Below are positions 8,745-18,326 of a stretch of DNA of 64,000 bases, one piece after another (the first letter of the stretch is position 1; each line of letters opens with the position of its first letter). Both the position numbers and the translations under genes were made by a program. The DNA lies in the NCBI GenBank assembly GCA_021832305.1, contig JAKBLB010000006.1, positions 47,771 through 111,770 on the forward strand, in the 5' to 3' direction. A model generated the notes under the pieces. It was not told the origin of the DNA, ran no database searches, and saw only the letters and a program-made list of their open reading frames with translations. The DNA is from Pseudomonadota bacterium (GTDB lineage: Bacteria > Pseudomonadota > Gammaproteobacteria > Burkholderiales > Ferrovaceae).

Positions 8745-8992
8745 TCTTTACCCGCCCAGCCTTGTGCGGTTGCCGCGTTGATTTCCTCGATGGTGGCGAT
8801 TTTCTTTGTCCGGCCCGCGAGCAATCCGACGAAGTCAGCAATCGTTCCGGTTTGCCGGGCTGCTTTGATCACGCCCAGACCCTCCGGCAGCAAATCCAGT
8901 TCGATCTTTTCCCCGGGCTTGATGCCGAGGTGTTGCAGCACGTCTTTTCTAAAAGTCACTTGTCCTCGTGCGGTAACGGTCAATGTGGCCAT
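8741..8992 (-). CDS. vapB: AbrB/MazE-type antitoxin, partner of VapC
   Basis: 83-aa antitoxin. Its first 45 residues form a SpoVT/AbrB swapped-hairpin DNA-binding domain ([18 protein letters not shown] then [10 protein letters not shown]). The remainder should wrap around the PIN toxin. The ATG at 8992 has GAGGA about six bases upstream and is preferred over an in-frame start at 9052. It should repress its own promoter through the palindrome at 9027-9046. Confidence 0.87.
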   Translation of the reverse strand: MATLTVTARGQVTFRKDVLQHLGIKPGEKIELDLLPEGLGVIKAARQTGTIADFVGLLAGRTKKIATIEEINAATAQGWAGKE

Positions 8993-9023
8993 GGTGTCCT
9001 CACGGTGCCTGGATGGGATGCTT

Positions 9024-9052
9024 ATGGTAATGTAAAATCGCATTACTGTCAA
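9024..9052 (-). promoter_or_regulatory. vapBC promoter with palindromic operator
   Basis: On the minus strand a perfect TTGACA (-35, 9052-9047) is followed after 17 bases by TACCAT (-10, 9029-9024). The arms GTAATG and CATTAC (9027-9032 and 9041-9046) lie within the spacer and overlap the -10 box. A dimeric AbrB-fold antitoxin bound there would block RNA polymerase. Confidence 0.6.
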
Positions 9053-9055
9053 TGC

Positions 9056-9151
9056 GTGCCGTATGTCACGCCGGTCGAAATCGTCAAAGGTTGGGGGTTT
9101 GCGGGGTTACTGGCGGTGCGAGGGTATCTGGACCGTGCCCGGGGGATTTGA
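9056..9151 (+). CDS. Possible 31-codon leader ORF upstream of the RES gene
   Basis: A GTG-started frame of 31 codons ends one base before the GTG start of the RES toxin. The spacing would allow coupled translation. The product resembles nothing I know, and it lacks the length of the Xre/MbcA/ParS antitoxins that normally precede RES toxins. It may be a leader, an antitoxin remnant, or chance. Confidence 0.2.
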   Translation: MPYVTPVEIVKGWGFAGLLAVRGYLDRARGI

Positions 9152-9152
9152 G

Positions 9153-9869
9153 GTGAACGCACTGTTCGACAGACTGCCGCTGGCTGACGTTCGTCAGGAT
9201 GTCACCCGAAACATCGTCTCGCCACGCCAGTCTCAGGACATCTTTGACGATCTGACCGATGACCCTGCCGAATGGTTGTTGGCGCAGAAGGTGGAAGATG
9301 AGGTCAAGCCGCCATTGTACCGTTCCCGGTTGCCCATCATTCACCGACCGTTCGAGGATGCCGAGTGGTTCAATGCCATTGCCTGGCCTTTCAAGCATTG
9401 GCAGGCCAGCCGCTTTTCTGATGGTTCCTACGGCGTTTGGTATGGATCGGATACGGTTGAAACTACGGTCTGCGAGTCGGCGTACCACTGGTATCGCGGG
9501 TTGCTCAGCGATGCAGGGTACGAGCGTGAGGCGGTGATCGTCGAGCGGAAGGTCTATCAGGTGGCTTGCAACGCGGCAGTGCTGGACTTTCGGCAAACGA
9601 CGGCCGATTACCCCGAACTGTTGCATCCTGCAGAGTACGCATTTCCACATACGGTTGGTGCGCGTATTCATCGCGAGGGGCACCCGGGGTTGTTGATACA
9701 GTCCGTTCGTCGGCCGGAAGGTGAGAACGTGGCGGTGTTCCATCCCGGTGTGCTATCGAATCCCAGGTTGAATTGTCAGTTGACCTATCGCATCGAGGGC
9801 GACCGGATCAGGGTGGAAAAAAATCCCGGCACGGTTTGGCTCAGCCTGGATGTGGCGAATTTTTCATGA
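9153..9869 (+). CDS. RES domain protein (NAD-degrading toxin family)
   Basis: 238-aa RES-domain protein. Members of this family act as NAD+ phosphorylases or glycohydrolases in type II toxin-antitoxin systems. Matching features are the RF..G..GVWY segment followed by TTVCE (the region of the conserved Arg, Tyr and Glu) and the later LIQSVRR segment with the conserved Ser. The GTG at 9153 has GGGGGA six bases upstream; the ATG at 9063 has no ribosome site and would add 30 atypical residues. No Xre/MbcA-type antitoxin is beside it, so it is either an orphan or uses an unrecognised partner. It is divergent from vapBC. Confidence 0.75.
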   Translation: MNALFDRLPLADVRQDVTRNIVSPRQSQDIFDDLTDDPAEWLLAQKVEDEVKPPLYRSRLPIIHRPFEDAEWFNAIAWPFKHWQASRFSDGSYGVWYGSDTVETTVCESAYHWYRGLLSDAGYEREAVIVERKVYQVACNAAVLDFRQTTADYPELLHPAEYAFPHTVGARIHREGHPGLLIQSVRRPEGENVAVFHPGVLSNPRLNCQLTYRIEGDRIRVEKNPGTVWLSLDVANFS

Positions 9870-9934
9870 CCCCGGTTTGAAAACGGTGAAAATTTTTCTT
9901 TCTGGTTTCGCCTGTTTCATGAGATAGTTTCCTC

Positions 9935-11257
9935 ATGCGCGACTTGCTGATCACCCTGATGGTTCTGTGGATACTGCCCAAGGCAGTGAAGCGTCCTGCC
10001 ATCGGCATCATGGGGTGGGTCTGGATCAGTGTCATGAACCCCCATCGTTTGGCCTGGGGCTTCGCCTATGATTTTCCCTTTGCCATGCTCATGGCTGCCG
10101 CAACCCTGCTGGGGTTGGTGGTGACCAGGGACAAACGACAGTTTCCCGTCACCCCGGCCACGGTTTCCCTGATTCTGTTCATTTTCTGGATGAATGTCTC
10201 TTCGCTCTTCGCCATCAACTTCGACCAGATCTATGGTTCCTGGAGCAAGATCATGAAGGTTCTGTTCATGACGCTGGTGGCCATGTCCGTATTGAACACG
10301 AAACAACATATTCGCTGGCTGGTCTGGACCCTGGTGATTTCCCTGGGGTACTACGGGGTCAAAGGCGGAGCATTCACCCTGATGTCTGGGGGAGGGTACA
10401 CGGTTTGGGGGCCTTCAGGGTCGTATATCGAGGAAAACAATTCCCTGGCGTTGGCGACGATCATGCTCATTCCCCTGTTACGCTACCTGCAACTCACGGA
10501 AGAAAACCCCTGGATTCGGCGGGGCATGGTGGTGGCCATGGGGCTCTGTGCGGTCTCCGCCATCGGGTCCTATTCCCGGGGGGCGCTCATAGCCATCGTG
10601 GCCATGAGTTTCTTTCTTTGGACCAAAAGTCCGCGCAAACTGCCCCTGGCGTTGCTCTTGATCGTCCTGATTCCCTTCGTGGTGATGTTCATGCCGCAAA
10701 AATGGGAAGACCGCATGCATACCATTCAAACCTATCAACAGGATGCCTCGGCCATGGGGCGTATCAATGCGTGGGGCATGGCCTGGAACCTGGCGCTGGA
10801 CCGACCCCTGGTGGGCGGAGGGTTTGAAATCTATGACAAGGAGGTCTTTGCCCGCTATGCACCGGATCCAAAAAACGTGCACGCGGCCCACAGCATCTAT
10901 TTCCAGATACTTGGGGAGCATGGGTTTGTGGGATTGTTTCTGTTCATGGCCATAGGGTTTTTTACCTGGCGCAGTGGCAGTTGGATCATTCGAGAAACGA
11001 AAGGCAAGCCCGACCTGCTCTGGGCCAACAACCTGGCCAAGATGTTGCAGGTGAGCCAGATCGCCTATGCCACGGGGGGCGCATTCCTGAGTCTGGCCTA
11101 TTTCGACTTGCCTTATTATGTCGTGGTCCTGATGGAAGTGACCAAACTGTACCTCAAGAACCAGCAGGAAGAAAATTCACGGGTGGTCTCTGCCCAGAGA
11201 CCCGGCCCCCGAATGATTCGCCCATCGGAATTGTCTGTGGTGCGGCGTGAGAGGTAA
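9935..11257 (+). CDS. O-antigen ligase/polymerase-like protein, exosortase A-associated (Wzy-type)
   Basis: 440-aa inner-membrane protein with 10-12 predicted helices, matching the XrtA-associated O-antigen ligase/Wzy family (TIGR03097). The large periplasmic loop carries the family hallmark GRINAWGMAWNLALDRP...GGGF and the AAHSIYFQILGEHGFVG segment. It should polymerise lipid-linked repeat units at the periplasmic face or transfer the finished chain. It is the first gene of a plus-strand pair and overlaps the following acyltransferase by 11 bases. It sits 65 bases after the RES gene, so the toxin genes interrupt what is otherwise polysaccharide territory. Confidence 0.9.
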   Translation: MRDLLITLMVLWILPKAVKRPAIGIMGWVWISVMNPHRLAWGFAYDFPFAMLMAAATLLGLVVTRDKRQFPVTPATVSLILFIFWMNVSSLFAINFDQIYGSWSKIMKVLFMTLVAMSVLNTKQHIRWLVWTLVISLGYYGVKGGAFTLMSGGGYTVWGPSGSYIEENNSLALATIMLIPLLRYLQLTEENPWIRRGMVVAMGLCAVSAIGSYSRGALIAIVAMSFFLWTKSPRKLPLALLLIVLIPFVVMFMPQKWEDRMHTIQTYQQDASAMGRINAWGMAWNLALDRPLVGGGFEIYDKEVFARYAPDPKNVHAAHSIYFQILGEHGFVGLFLFMAIGFFTWRSGSWIIRETKGKPDLLWANNLAKMLQVSQIAYATGGAFLSLAYFDLPYYVVVLMEVTKLYLKNQQEENSRVVSAQRPGPRMIRPSELSVVRRER

Positions 11258-12389
11258 TCCTCTGGTCGAATGGCTGAGGGTGCGTTTCGAATTGTCGCGC
11301 TCCGGCGAAGCACAGGGAAACAATCACCCCATGGAAGGATTGCGGGGATTTGCCGTCCTGCTCGTTTTTATGGTGCACTACACAGGCATGACCCGACCGT
11401 GGTTGGGGACTGGCGCCTCTCTTCTGTACGTTTTTTCCGAAGCGCTCCATACCATCGGAAACGTGGGCGTGGACCTGTTTTTTGTATTGAGCGGGTACTT
11501 GATCTATGGGTCACTGATCGCCCGTCAGCAACCTTTCCGGACTTTTATGTCGAGGAGAATCCAGAGAATCTATCCGACTTTCCTGACGGTATTTGCAATT
11601 TATCTCATTCTTTCCTGGTTTCTCCCGGCAGAAAGCAAATTGCCTGTCATGTTGTTCGACAAGGTCATTTATCTGGTCGAGAATCTGTTATTGCTTCCCG
11701 GTCTCTTCCCCATTCAGCCTTTGATTACCGTGGCTTGGTCGCTCAGTTATGAAATGGCTTATTACCTGATTTTGCCTTTATTGATGATCCTCTTGAATAT
11801 GCGTATTCGGTCACCGGAATGGCGTTATGCTTTTCTTATCAATGCAGCCATCCTGATAGCCGTTTCCTGTGTATTCTCCGGGGGCCCCGTCCGTCTGATC
11901 ATGTTCGTTGTGGGCATGCTCATCTTTGAGTCAAGAAAACTGGGTTACGATGGAAGACACGGTGATATCACGGGTTTTGCGGGGTTGGTGGTTGGATTGG
12001 GCTGTACGCTGATCCCTCTTGAGGGGAGTTGGGGCCTCCTCCTGAAGGAAGGCAGTTTGTTTCTGTCTTTCTGGTTGTTCTGCGGGGCTTGTTTCAGGGT
12101 GGGGACGGCCCTGTGGATACAAAAGGTTTTTTCTTGGACAGCTCTGCGCTGGTTAGGAAACATGAGTTATTCCTATTACCTTATCCACGGACTCGCGCTC
12201 AAGGCAGGGTTTCTCGGGTTGCTTGTGGTGTTTCACAAGGGAGAATATTCCCCTCCAGTACTCTACTGGTCCCTTTTTCCGCTTATGTTCCTTTTGACGT
12301 TATTTCCTGCAGCGGCCCTGTTTCTCATGGTGGAACGTCCTCTGTCGTTGAGTAAATCGATCCAACGTAGGCCGCTTTTCAATTCATGA
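11247..12389 (+). CDS. Acyltransferase 3 family protein (OafA/YrhL-like)
   Basis: 380-aa multi-spanning membrane acyltransferase. Typical marks are the N-terminal EGLRGFAVLLVFMVH motif, whose His is thought to be catalytic, VDLFFVLSGYLIY near residue 75, and SRRIQRIYP. About ten membrane helices follow, and SYSYYLIHG occurs near the C-terminus. Such enzymes move acetyl or other acyl groups from the cytoplasm to sugar hydroxyls. It overlaps the polymerase gene, so it probably O-acylates the same polysaccharide. Confidence 0.88.
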   Translation: MRGNPLVEWLRVRFELSRSGEAQGNNHPMEGLRGFAVLLVFMVHYTGMTRPWLGTGASLLYVFSEALHTIGNVGVDLFFVLSGYLIYGSLIARQQPFRTFMSRRIQRIYPTFLTVFAIYLILSWFLPAESKLPVMLFDKVIYLVENLLLLPGLFPIQPLITVAWSLSYEMAYYLILPLLMILLNMRIRSPEWRYAFLINAAILIAVSCVFSGGPVRLIMFVVGMLIFESRKLGYDGRHGDITGFAGLVVGLGCTLIPLEGSWGLLLKEGSLFLSFWLFCGACFRVGTALWIQKVFSWTALRWLGNMSYSYYLIHGLALKAGFLGLLVVFHKGEYSPPVLYWSLFPLMFLLTLFPAAALFLMVERPLSLSKSIQRRPLFNS

Positions 12390-12552
12390 CGGTGTCGGCA
12401 TCGCACGGTATTCTCTCTCTGTCAGGGAAGCATAGTCGACGATCAATCCATCCATGCGTCTTCTGTTCGGGGTAGGTACGGATTACGCGACAGATTTTCC
12501 GACACAGTGGGAACTGGGCATGAGGCAGGAATCGAGAAGGGTCGAGTGGTTT

Positions 12553-13194
12553 TTACTCATTTTTCCAGATCCCGGCTTTTTGCAACTTCTGGCGCAGTCC
12601 GGGTAAGGGAAATCCGCCATCATAGGCTTTATGGGCATACTCCAGAGATTTGTCGTATTCCTTCATCTTGAAGTACAGCAGTCCCATGTTGTATTGCAGG
12701 TTGGGATTATCCGGCTCGATTTTTTCGGACAACTGGTAGTTCTGTAACGCTTCCTGATCCTTGTCATGGTTGGCCAGATAAATGGCGTACAGCATGGGGG
12801 GGAGGGGGTCACTGGGCGCAAAATTCATGGCCCGCTGAAAATAGCAGTCTATGGAATATTCGGCTCCTGAGGGTTGCGGTGCGTGGTCTTTTTCGGCCAG
12901 TCGGGCCATGGCGTTGAGGGCCCGGGGATGATTGGGGTAGGCGTTCAGCACATAGGACAGGTCACCGCCAATCGACGAAGTACTCCCATGTTGCAAGTTT
13001 TCCACGGCGGGAGTGAAGTGGCGCATTTCCACCAGATACAGGATATGCCCCTTGTTGTCCGGGTCATTGTAATCCAGGGGAAAATTCCCCGGAGTGGTCT
13101 TGATGGCGGGGGGGCAGCCCAGGTCGGCATAAGCGCTGTGAAGGGCACCGGACAGTAGAAAGGCAAGGATGACAGACCGCAATGCAGGACGCAT
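12553..13194 (-). CDS. Exported TPR protein
   Basis: 213-aa protein with a signal peptide (MRPALRSV to AYA) and a mature part of at least three tetratricopeptide-like repeats; the clearest is PNLQYNMGLLYFKMKEYDKSLEYA. The ATG at 13194 has GAGGAA just upstream and lies 13 bases after the cysN/C stop, so it is the last gene of the minus-strand cysD-cysN/C transcript. Longer in-frame starts run into cysN/C. A periplasmic scaffold or assembly role is possible; no specific family was recognised. Confidence 0.75.
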   Translation of the reverse strand: MRPALRSVILAFLLSGALHSAYADLGCPPAIKTTPGNFPLDYNDPDNKGHILYLVEMRHFTPAVENLQHGSTSSIGGDLSYVLNAYPNHPRALNAMARLAEKDHAPQPSGAEYSIDCYFQRAMNFAPSDPLPPMLYAIYLANHDKDQEALQNYQLSEKIEPDNPNLQYNMGLLYFKMKEYDKSLEYAHKAYDGGFPLPGLRQKLQKAGIWKNE

Positions 13195-13207
13195 GAAAAT
13201 TCCTCGT

Positions 13208-15106
13208 TCAAGGATGATCATCAGATTTGGAGGGATGCTCCAGAAGGGCGAGGATTTTCTGGAGAACGGTGATCGATGAAGGTTGGGACCCATCGATGAC
13301 GATCTGGGGGTGTTCCGGGGCTTCATAGGGACTGTTGATGCCGGTCATGTTGGGTAATTGTCCGTTGCGGGCTTTTTGGTACAACCCTTTGGGGTCCCGT
13401 TGTTCGCACACTTCCAGGGGGGTGCTGACATAGACCTCGATGAATTGCTCTGCGCCAATCAGATCACGGGCCATTTCCCGCTCGTTGCGGAAGGGCGAGA
13501 TGAAGGCCGTCATCACGATCAGTCCGGCGTCGCACATCAGTTTGGCGACTTCGGCCACGCGCCGGATGTTCTCTACCCGATCGGCTTCCGTAAACCCCAG
13601 ATCCTTGTTCAAGCCTTGGCGGATGTTGTCTCCATCCAGAATGTAAGTGCGTTTTCCCTGGGCATGAAGTTCCATTTCCAGGGTGTTTGCCAGCGTGGAT
13701 TTGCCTGATCCGGACAGGCCGGTGAACCAGATGACGCAGCCCTTGTGACCATTCATGCGTTCACGGTCGGCCTGGCGGAGGGTGAGGGATTGGCGATGCA
13801 CATTCTGGGCGCGCCGCAAGGTATGACGGATCATGCCGGCGGCGACTGTGGCATGGGTGAAACGGTCCACCAGAATGAAACCGCCCAGGGCTTTGGAATT
13901 TTCATAGTGGTCAAAGGCCAGGGGTTTGGAACAGGCCAAGGTGCAGACACAGATGTCATTAAGAGCCAGATTGCGCGTGGCCTCATGGGACAAGGTGTTG
14001 ATGTCCACCCGGTACTTGATTCCGGTCAGGGTGACCGTGGTCCATTGAGTGGCCAGTTTGAGGGCATAAGTCCGTCCTGCGTGTCCTGGTTCTTCTCCCA
14101 TCCAGACCAGGGTGGCTTCGAAATGATCGGTGGTTTCCAATGGCTGATTTTGCGGGGAGAGGACATCGCCGCGCGAAATGTCGATTTCCTTGGCCAGGGT
14201 AAGGGTGAGGGCATCGCCGCAGACGGCCTCGGTGACCGGGCCACTGGGGGAGATGAGGGCGCTGACCTGGGCAGTTTGTCCGGAGGACGTGACGCGCAGG
14301 GTATCACCCACCCGCACCCGGCCCCGTTCGACGGTGCCGCAGAAACCACGAAAATCCGAATGGGGGCGGTTGACCCATTGCACCGGAAAGATCAGCCCTC
14401 CCTCCCGTTCGGGCGGGACCGCGACGGTCTCGAGGTATTCGATCAGGGTCGGTCCCTGGTACCAGGGGGTGGCGTCTGACGGATGGGTGACATTGTCGCC
14501 TTTCAATGCGGATAGGGGAATGGCACAAATATCCGTGAAGTGCAGGTCATGCGCAAAGGTTTCGAAAGCGTCCCGAATCGAGTGAAAGACGGCACTCTGG
14601 AAGTGCATCCGGTCCATCTTGTTGACCGCCAGGACGACATGCCGGATGCCCATGAGGGAGGCCAGATAGGCATGCCGCCGGGTCTGGGTCAGCAGGCCCT
14701 GGCAGGCATCCACCAGCAGGATGGCGACCTGGGCGGTGGAGGCTCCTGTCACCATGTTGCGGGTGTACTGTTCGTGTCCCGGCGTATCCGCCACGATGAA
14801 CTTGCGCCGCCGTGTGGAAAAGAATCGATAAGCCACATCGATGGTGATGCCCTGTTCGCGTTCGGCGGCCAGTCCATCCACGAGCAAGGCAAAATCGATG
14901 TCTTCGCCCTGCGTTCCATGCTTTTTTGAATCGGCAGAGAGAGACGCCAGTTGATCGTCGAACAACTGTTTGGAATCCCACAGCAGGCGTCCGATCAGTG
15001 TACTCTTGCCATCGTCCACGCTGCCGCAGGTGATGAAGCGCAACAGATCCAACGATTGTTGACTATCCAAAAATTCTTCGGTTGAGAGGGGGACCGTGCT
15101 TTCCAT
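13208..15106 (-). CDS. cysNC: Bifunctional sulfate adenylyltransferase subunit 1 / adenylylsulfate kinase (CysN-CysC, NodQ type)
   Basis: 632-aa fusion that makes PAPS, the sulfate donor. The N-terminal GTPase half has GSVDDGKST (28-36), [12 protein letters not shown] and NKMD and drives ATP sulfurylase. The C-terminal APS kinase half has the P-loop GLSGSGKST (463-471), the [11 protein letters not shown] motif and the SPFRNERE loop. The ATG at 15106 overlaps the cysD stop by one base (TGATG). NodQ-type fusions often serve sulfation of glycans rather than cysteine synthesis. The sulfotransferase and PAP phosphatase nearby support that use here; no APS/PAPS reductase is seen in the window. Confidence 0.93.
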   Translation of the reverse strand: MESTVPLSTEEFLDSQQSLDLLRFITCGSVDDGKSTLIGRLLWDSKQLFDDQLASLSADSKKHGTQGEDIDFALLVDGLAAEREQGITIDVAYRFFSTRRRKFIVADTPGHEQYTRNMVTGASTAQVAILLVDACQGLLTQTRRHAYLASLMGIRHVVLAVNKMDRMHFQSAVFHSIRDAFETFAHDLHFTDICAIPLSALKGDNVTHPSDATPWYQGPTLIEYLETVAVPPEREGGLIFPVQWVNRPHSDFRGFCGTVERGRVRVGDTLRVTSSGQTAQVSALISPSGPVTEAVCGDALTLTLAKEIDISRGDVLSPQNQPLETTDHFEATLVWMGEEPGHAGRTYALKLATQWTTVTLTGIKYRVDINTLSHEATRNLALNDICVCTLACSKPLAFDHYENSKALGGFILVDRFTHATVAAGMIRHTLRRAQNVHRQSLTLRQADRERMNGHKGCVIWFTGLSGSGKSTLANTLEMELHAQGKRTYILDGDNIRQGLNKDLGFTEADRVENIRRVAEVAKLMCDAGLIVMTAFISPFRNEREMARDLIGAEQFIEVYVSTPLEVCEQRDPKGLYQKARNGQLPNMTGINSPYEAPEHPQIVIDGSQPSSITVLQKILALLEHPSKSDDHP

Positions 15107-16479
15107 CAGAAATATCCTTCCTGCTTTTTCTTTTCCATGCTGGCGGAGGTGTCGGAATCGATCATCCTTCCCTGACGTTCCGAACTGCGCGCATTGACCA
15201 ATTCCAGAATGATGTCTTCCAGAGTTTCGGCTTCGGATTCCACGGCGCCGGTCAGGGGGTAGCAACCCAAGGTGCGAAAGCGTACCTTGCGTCCATGGAT
15301 GGCTTCGTCCGGGCGCAATCGGCAGCGTTCGTCATCCACTAGCATGAGCGTGTCCTCCCGTTCTACCACAGGACGAATCTTTGAGAAGTAGAGGGGGACC
15401 ACGGGGATATTTTCCTGATGGATGTATTGCCAGATGTCCAGTTCAGTCCAGTTGGACAGAGGAAATACGCGGATGCTCTCCCCCCGATGCTTGCGGGTAT
15501 TGAACAGATGCCACAGTTCGGGACGCTGGTTCTTGGGGTCCCAGTGATGGGTGGCCGAACGAAAGGAGAAAATGCGTTCCTTGGCTCGCGACTTTTCTTC
15601 ATCCCGTCTGGCGCCCCCAAAAATGACGTCAAACTTGTGCAGATCCAGGGCCTGTTTCAAACCTTCGGTCTTGGTGATGTGGGTATGCAGGGCAGATCCA
15701 TGATCAAAGGGGTTGATGTTTTTTTCGAGGGCATCCGGATGGGTATAAACCAAAAGCTTCATGCCGGATTCGCGGGCCATGTAATCCCGAAATAGATACA
15801 TCTCCTGAAATTTCCAGCGGGTATCCACATGCAAAAGCGGGAAAGGGGGCGGGGCGGGATAAAACGCCTTGCGCGCCAGATGTAACATGACCCCGCTGTC
15901 CTTGCCGATGGAATACAGCATGACGGGATTTTCGGCTTCTGCCACGGCTTCCCGAAGGATATGGATGCTTTCGGCTTCCAGGTCATGCAGGAGTGGGTTG
16001 ATGCGAGGGGTTGAACGGCGCGGACGTGTCTGTGGTTTCAGGTCGAGTACGGGCGGATAGGGCAACAGGTTCCATTCGGAGGCCATCGTGCTCTGACGGC
16101 AAAGGGAAACCAGGGAGCCGTGGGGAAATACCGTGAAAGGGCCATTCAAATGGGTCTTCAGTTCTTCCAGCACGAGCGCGAGATCCTCCGGGCGACAGGG
16201 GCCGGGCAAGGGAAACCACCATCGATTGCCCTCTGGATCATTGAAAAAAATATAATTTTTGTCGTCGACGCCTTTCCCTGATTGAGCAAACAATAGGGAA
16301 ATCCCCTCTGTTCTGGCGACCTTCAATTCATGCTCGAGGATCAGGGGATTGAGTTTTCTTCCCGATTCATCCCTCAAGGTATCCGGTGTCAGTGGGGCGG
16401 GGAGCAGCCCCCATGCCGCCAACGGCGAGGCGGTCAGGCGTGAGGCAAACCCCAGGTGATCGAGACGGTCGGTCATCAT
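15106..16479 (-). CDS. cysD: Sulfate adenylyltransferase subunit 2 (CysD) with a long N-terminal extension
   Basis: PP-loop ATP sulfurylase subunit that makes APS with CysN. The CysD part begins at [16 protein letters not shown] and has the PP-motif [19 protein letters not shown] and the [14 protein letters not shown] segment. About 160 residues precede it (up to 188 if translation starts at 16560), while ordinary CysD is about 300 aa in all. The extension contains an [16 protein letters not shown] segment and matches no domain I know. I chose the ATG at 16479 because GGAG sits about nine bases upstream; ATGs at 16533 and 16560 lack a ribosome site. An internal start near M159 would give a normal-length CysD. 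Confidence 0.85.
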   Translation of the reverse strand: MMTDRLDHLGFASRLTASPLAAWGLLPAPLTPDTLRDESGRKLNPLILEHELKVARTEGISLLFAQSGKGVDDKNYIFFNDPEGNRWWFPLPGPCRPEDLALVLEELKTHLNGPFTVFPHGSLVSLCRQSTMASEWNLLPYPPVLDLKPQTRPRRSTPRINPLLHDLEAESIHILREAVAEAENPVMLYSIGKDSGVMLHLARKAFYPAPPPFPLLHVDTRWKFQEMYLFRDYMARESGMKLLVYTHPDALEKNINPFDHGSALHTHITKTEGLKQALDLHKFDVIFGGARRDEEKSRAKERIFSFRSATHHWDPKNQRPELWHLFNTRKHRGESIRVFPLSNWTELDIWQYIHQENIPVVPLYFSKIRPVVEREDTLMLVDDERCRLRPDEAIHGRKVRFRTLGCYPLTGAVESEAETLEDIILELVNARSSERQGRMIDSDTSASMEKKKQEGYF

Positions 16480-16623
16480 TTCGGTACTCCACAAACGGGC
16501 GGGAGCGGGTTCAAAAAGAAGCGTGGGAGTCATGGACTTGTGGACCCAATTGGGATACATTGCGCGGAGGAATCAATGTAAAGGATTCTAACTCTGTTTT
16601 GTCGGTTTTAATACTCTTTGACG

Positions 16624-17472
16624 ATGAATATGACCCGTAAGTCCGGACAGCAAGACGAACCAATCGCGCAGGCAGTGAAGGCAGGGGTACGGGACATCGT
16701 CAAGGAAGCGGGACAGGCCATTTTGCAATTTTATTCAGGCGTTGCCCAGGCGGATTCCCGGCGCCCGTTGGCGGTGACACACAAGGAGGACCAGAGCCCT
16801 CTGACGGAAGCGGATCTGGCTTCCCACAGAATCATCGTGGATGCGCTGGCCAAACTGACCCCTCATATTCCGGTAATTTCGGAAGAGGACAGAAAACGGG
16901 ATGCTCGTCATTCATCCTCCGAATGTTTCTGGCTTATCGACCCTCTGGATGGAACCAGGGAATTTTTGGCGGGGAGCGACGAATTCACGGTCAACATTGC
17001 CTTGATTTTGCAAGGGCAACCGGTATGGGGTGTGGTGGGGGCTCCCGCCCTGGATCTGCTCTACTGGGGAGGGAAGGGCGAGGGGGCTTTTCGTGAACAG
17101 ATACGGATCGAGACGATTCAGGTCGCATCGTGGCCGGTTTCAGGCAACCCTGTGCGGATCGTGGCGAGTAAAAGCCACCTGACCCAGGAAACCCTGGAAT
17201 TTACCCAGCGCTTCACGCCCAACGAGTTGATTCAGGCGGGGAGTTCCCTGAAGTTTTGTCGGGTTGCCGAAGGCAGTGCCGATCTCTATCCTCGTTTGGG
17301 TCTGACCTGTGAGTGGGACACGGGGGCAGCCCAGGCGGTGGTGGAAGGGGCCGGGGGCCATGTCTTCGATCTGGAAGGCAGGGCTCTGCGCTATGGCAAG
17401 CAGGAGATCCTGAATCCCTATTTTGTCGCGTCTTCTGTTTCTTCCGAGATCATTCTGCCAGGTCTGTCGTGA
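16624..17472 (+). CDS. cysQ: 3'(2'),5'-bisphosphate nucleotidase CysQ (inositol monophosphatase family)
   Basis: 282-aa Mg-dependent phosphatase. The family's metal-site motifs are visible: SEED near residue 89, DPLDGTREF near 105 and WDTGAAQAVV near 237. CysQ removes PAP, the inhibitory by-product left when a sulfotransferase uses PAPS. It is divergent from cysD with about 145 bases between the chosen starts. Starts at 16618 (TTG), 16624 and 16630 are all possible and none has a clear Shine-Dalgarno site. It is followed with a four-base overlap by the permease gene, so plus and minus halves of the region together form one sulfation module. Confidence 0.9.
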   Translation: MNMTRKSGQQDEPIAQAVKAGVRDIVKEAGQAILQFYSGVAQADSRRPLAVTHKEDQSPLTEADLASHRIIVDALAKLTPHIPVISEEDRKRDARHSSSECFWLIDPLDGTREFLAGSDEFTVNIALILQGQPVWGVVGAPALDLLYWGGKGEGAFREQIRIETIQVASWPVSGNPVRIVASKSHLTQETLEFTQRFTPNELIQAGSSLKFCRVAEGSADLYPRLGLTCEWDTGAAQAVVEGAGGHVFDLEGRALRYGKQEILNPYFVASSVSSEIILPGLS

Positions 17473-18257
17473 TCGGTTTGGCCCATACGGGTCTGGGAGT
17501 ACTGACGGGGCTGGCCATCGGCCTGACGGGCGTGGGTGGGGGCGCATTCATGGCACCGGCTCTGATCCTGTGGTTTGGCGTGGAACCGCATACGGCCATC
17601 GCCACGGACCTGTGGTTTGCGGTCTTGACCAAACTGGTGGCAGTCAAGGCGCACCATGGAGAAGGACAGGTGGATTGGCAGGTGGTGCGACGGCTCTGGT
17701 GGGGAAGTGTCCCGGTCGCCTGTCTGGTTGTCTTGTTGGTGGGTCATGGGGTGGCTTTTGGGAAACCGGAGGATTTGATCGCCTCCGTTGGGGTGTTGGT
17801 GATCGTGACGGGGCTGGGGTTATTGATGGCCCCTCGTTTATTGAAGGTTGGGCGCATGCGTCGTTTGGGGAGTCCCGAACGGTTCAAGGCGGTTCAGCCG
17901 GTATTGACGGTCATGGGGGGGGCGGGTCTGGGATTTTGCGTGGCCCTGACATCTATCGGTGCCGGTGCGTTGGGCAGTGTATTGTTACTGTATTTGTATC
18001 CACTCCGGATGACGCCGCATCGTTTGGTGGCCACGGATATTGCCCATGCCATTCCCCTGGCGTTGGTGGCGGGATTGGGGTATCTGTGGGCCGGCAAGGT
18101 GGATGGATGGCTGTTACTGGATCTGTTGGCGGGGTCGCTTCCTGCGGTTCTGGTCGGCAGTGTCTTGAGCCGAAGGATTCCTGGGCGGTGGATGCAGATC
18201 CTGCTGGCCATTCTGTTGCTGGTGGCGGGCATGAAAGTGTTGAAAGGAATTGCTTGA
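17469..18257 (+). CDS. TauE/SafE family membrane transporter
   Basis: 262-aa protein with about eight hydrophobic segments and the TauE/SafE duplicated motif: TGVGGGAFMAPALIL near the N-terminus and SIGAGALGSVLLLYLYPLR in the second half. The family includes sulfite, sulfoacetate and taurine-linked exporters or permeases. Starting at GTG 17469 gives a GTGA overlap with the cysQ stop. Its place between PAP phosphatase and sulfotransferase suggests movement of sulfate or sulfite, but the substrate cannot be read from sequence. Confidence 0.85.
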   Translation: MIGLAHTGLGVLTGLAIGLTGVGGGAFMAPALILWFGVEPHTAIATDLWFAVLTKLVAVKAHHGEGQVDWQVVRRLWWGSVPVACLVVLLVGHGVAFGKPEDLIASVGVLVIVTGLGLLMAPRLLKVGRMRRLGSPERFKAVQPVLTVMGGAGLGFCVALTSIGAGALGSVLLLYLYPLRMTPHRLVATDIAHAIPLALVAGLGYLWAGKVDGWLLLDLLAGSLPAVLVGSVLSRRIPGRWMQILLAILLLVAGMKVLKGIA

Positions 18258-18326
18258 AAGGGATGATGATGGACAGAATTCGTGGAGGATTTTTTCCTCA
18301 CTCATGGTTGAAAGGGATAACTTGTC

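Noticed and set aside
9063..9152. ATG start at 9063 for the RES protein
   Set aside because: No ribosome site and an atypical basic leader; GTG 9153 has GGGGGA at the right distance.
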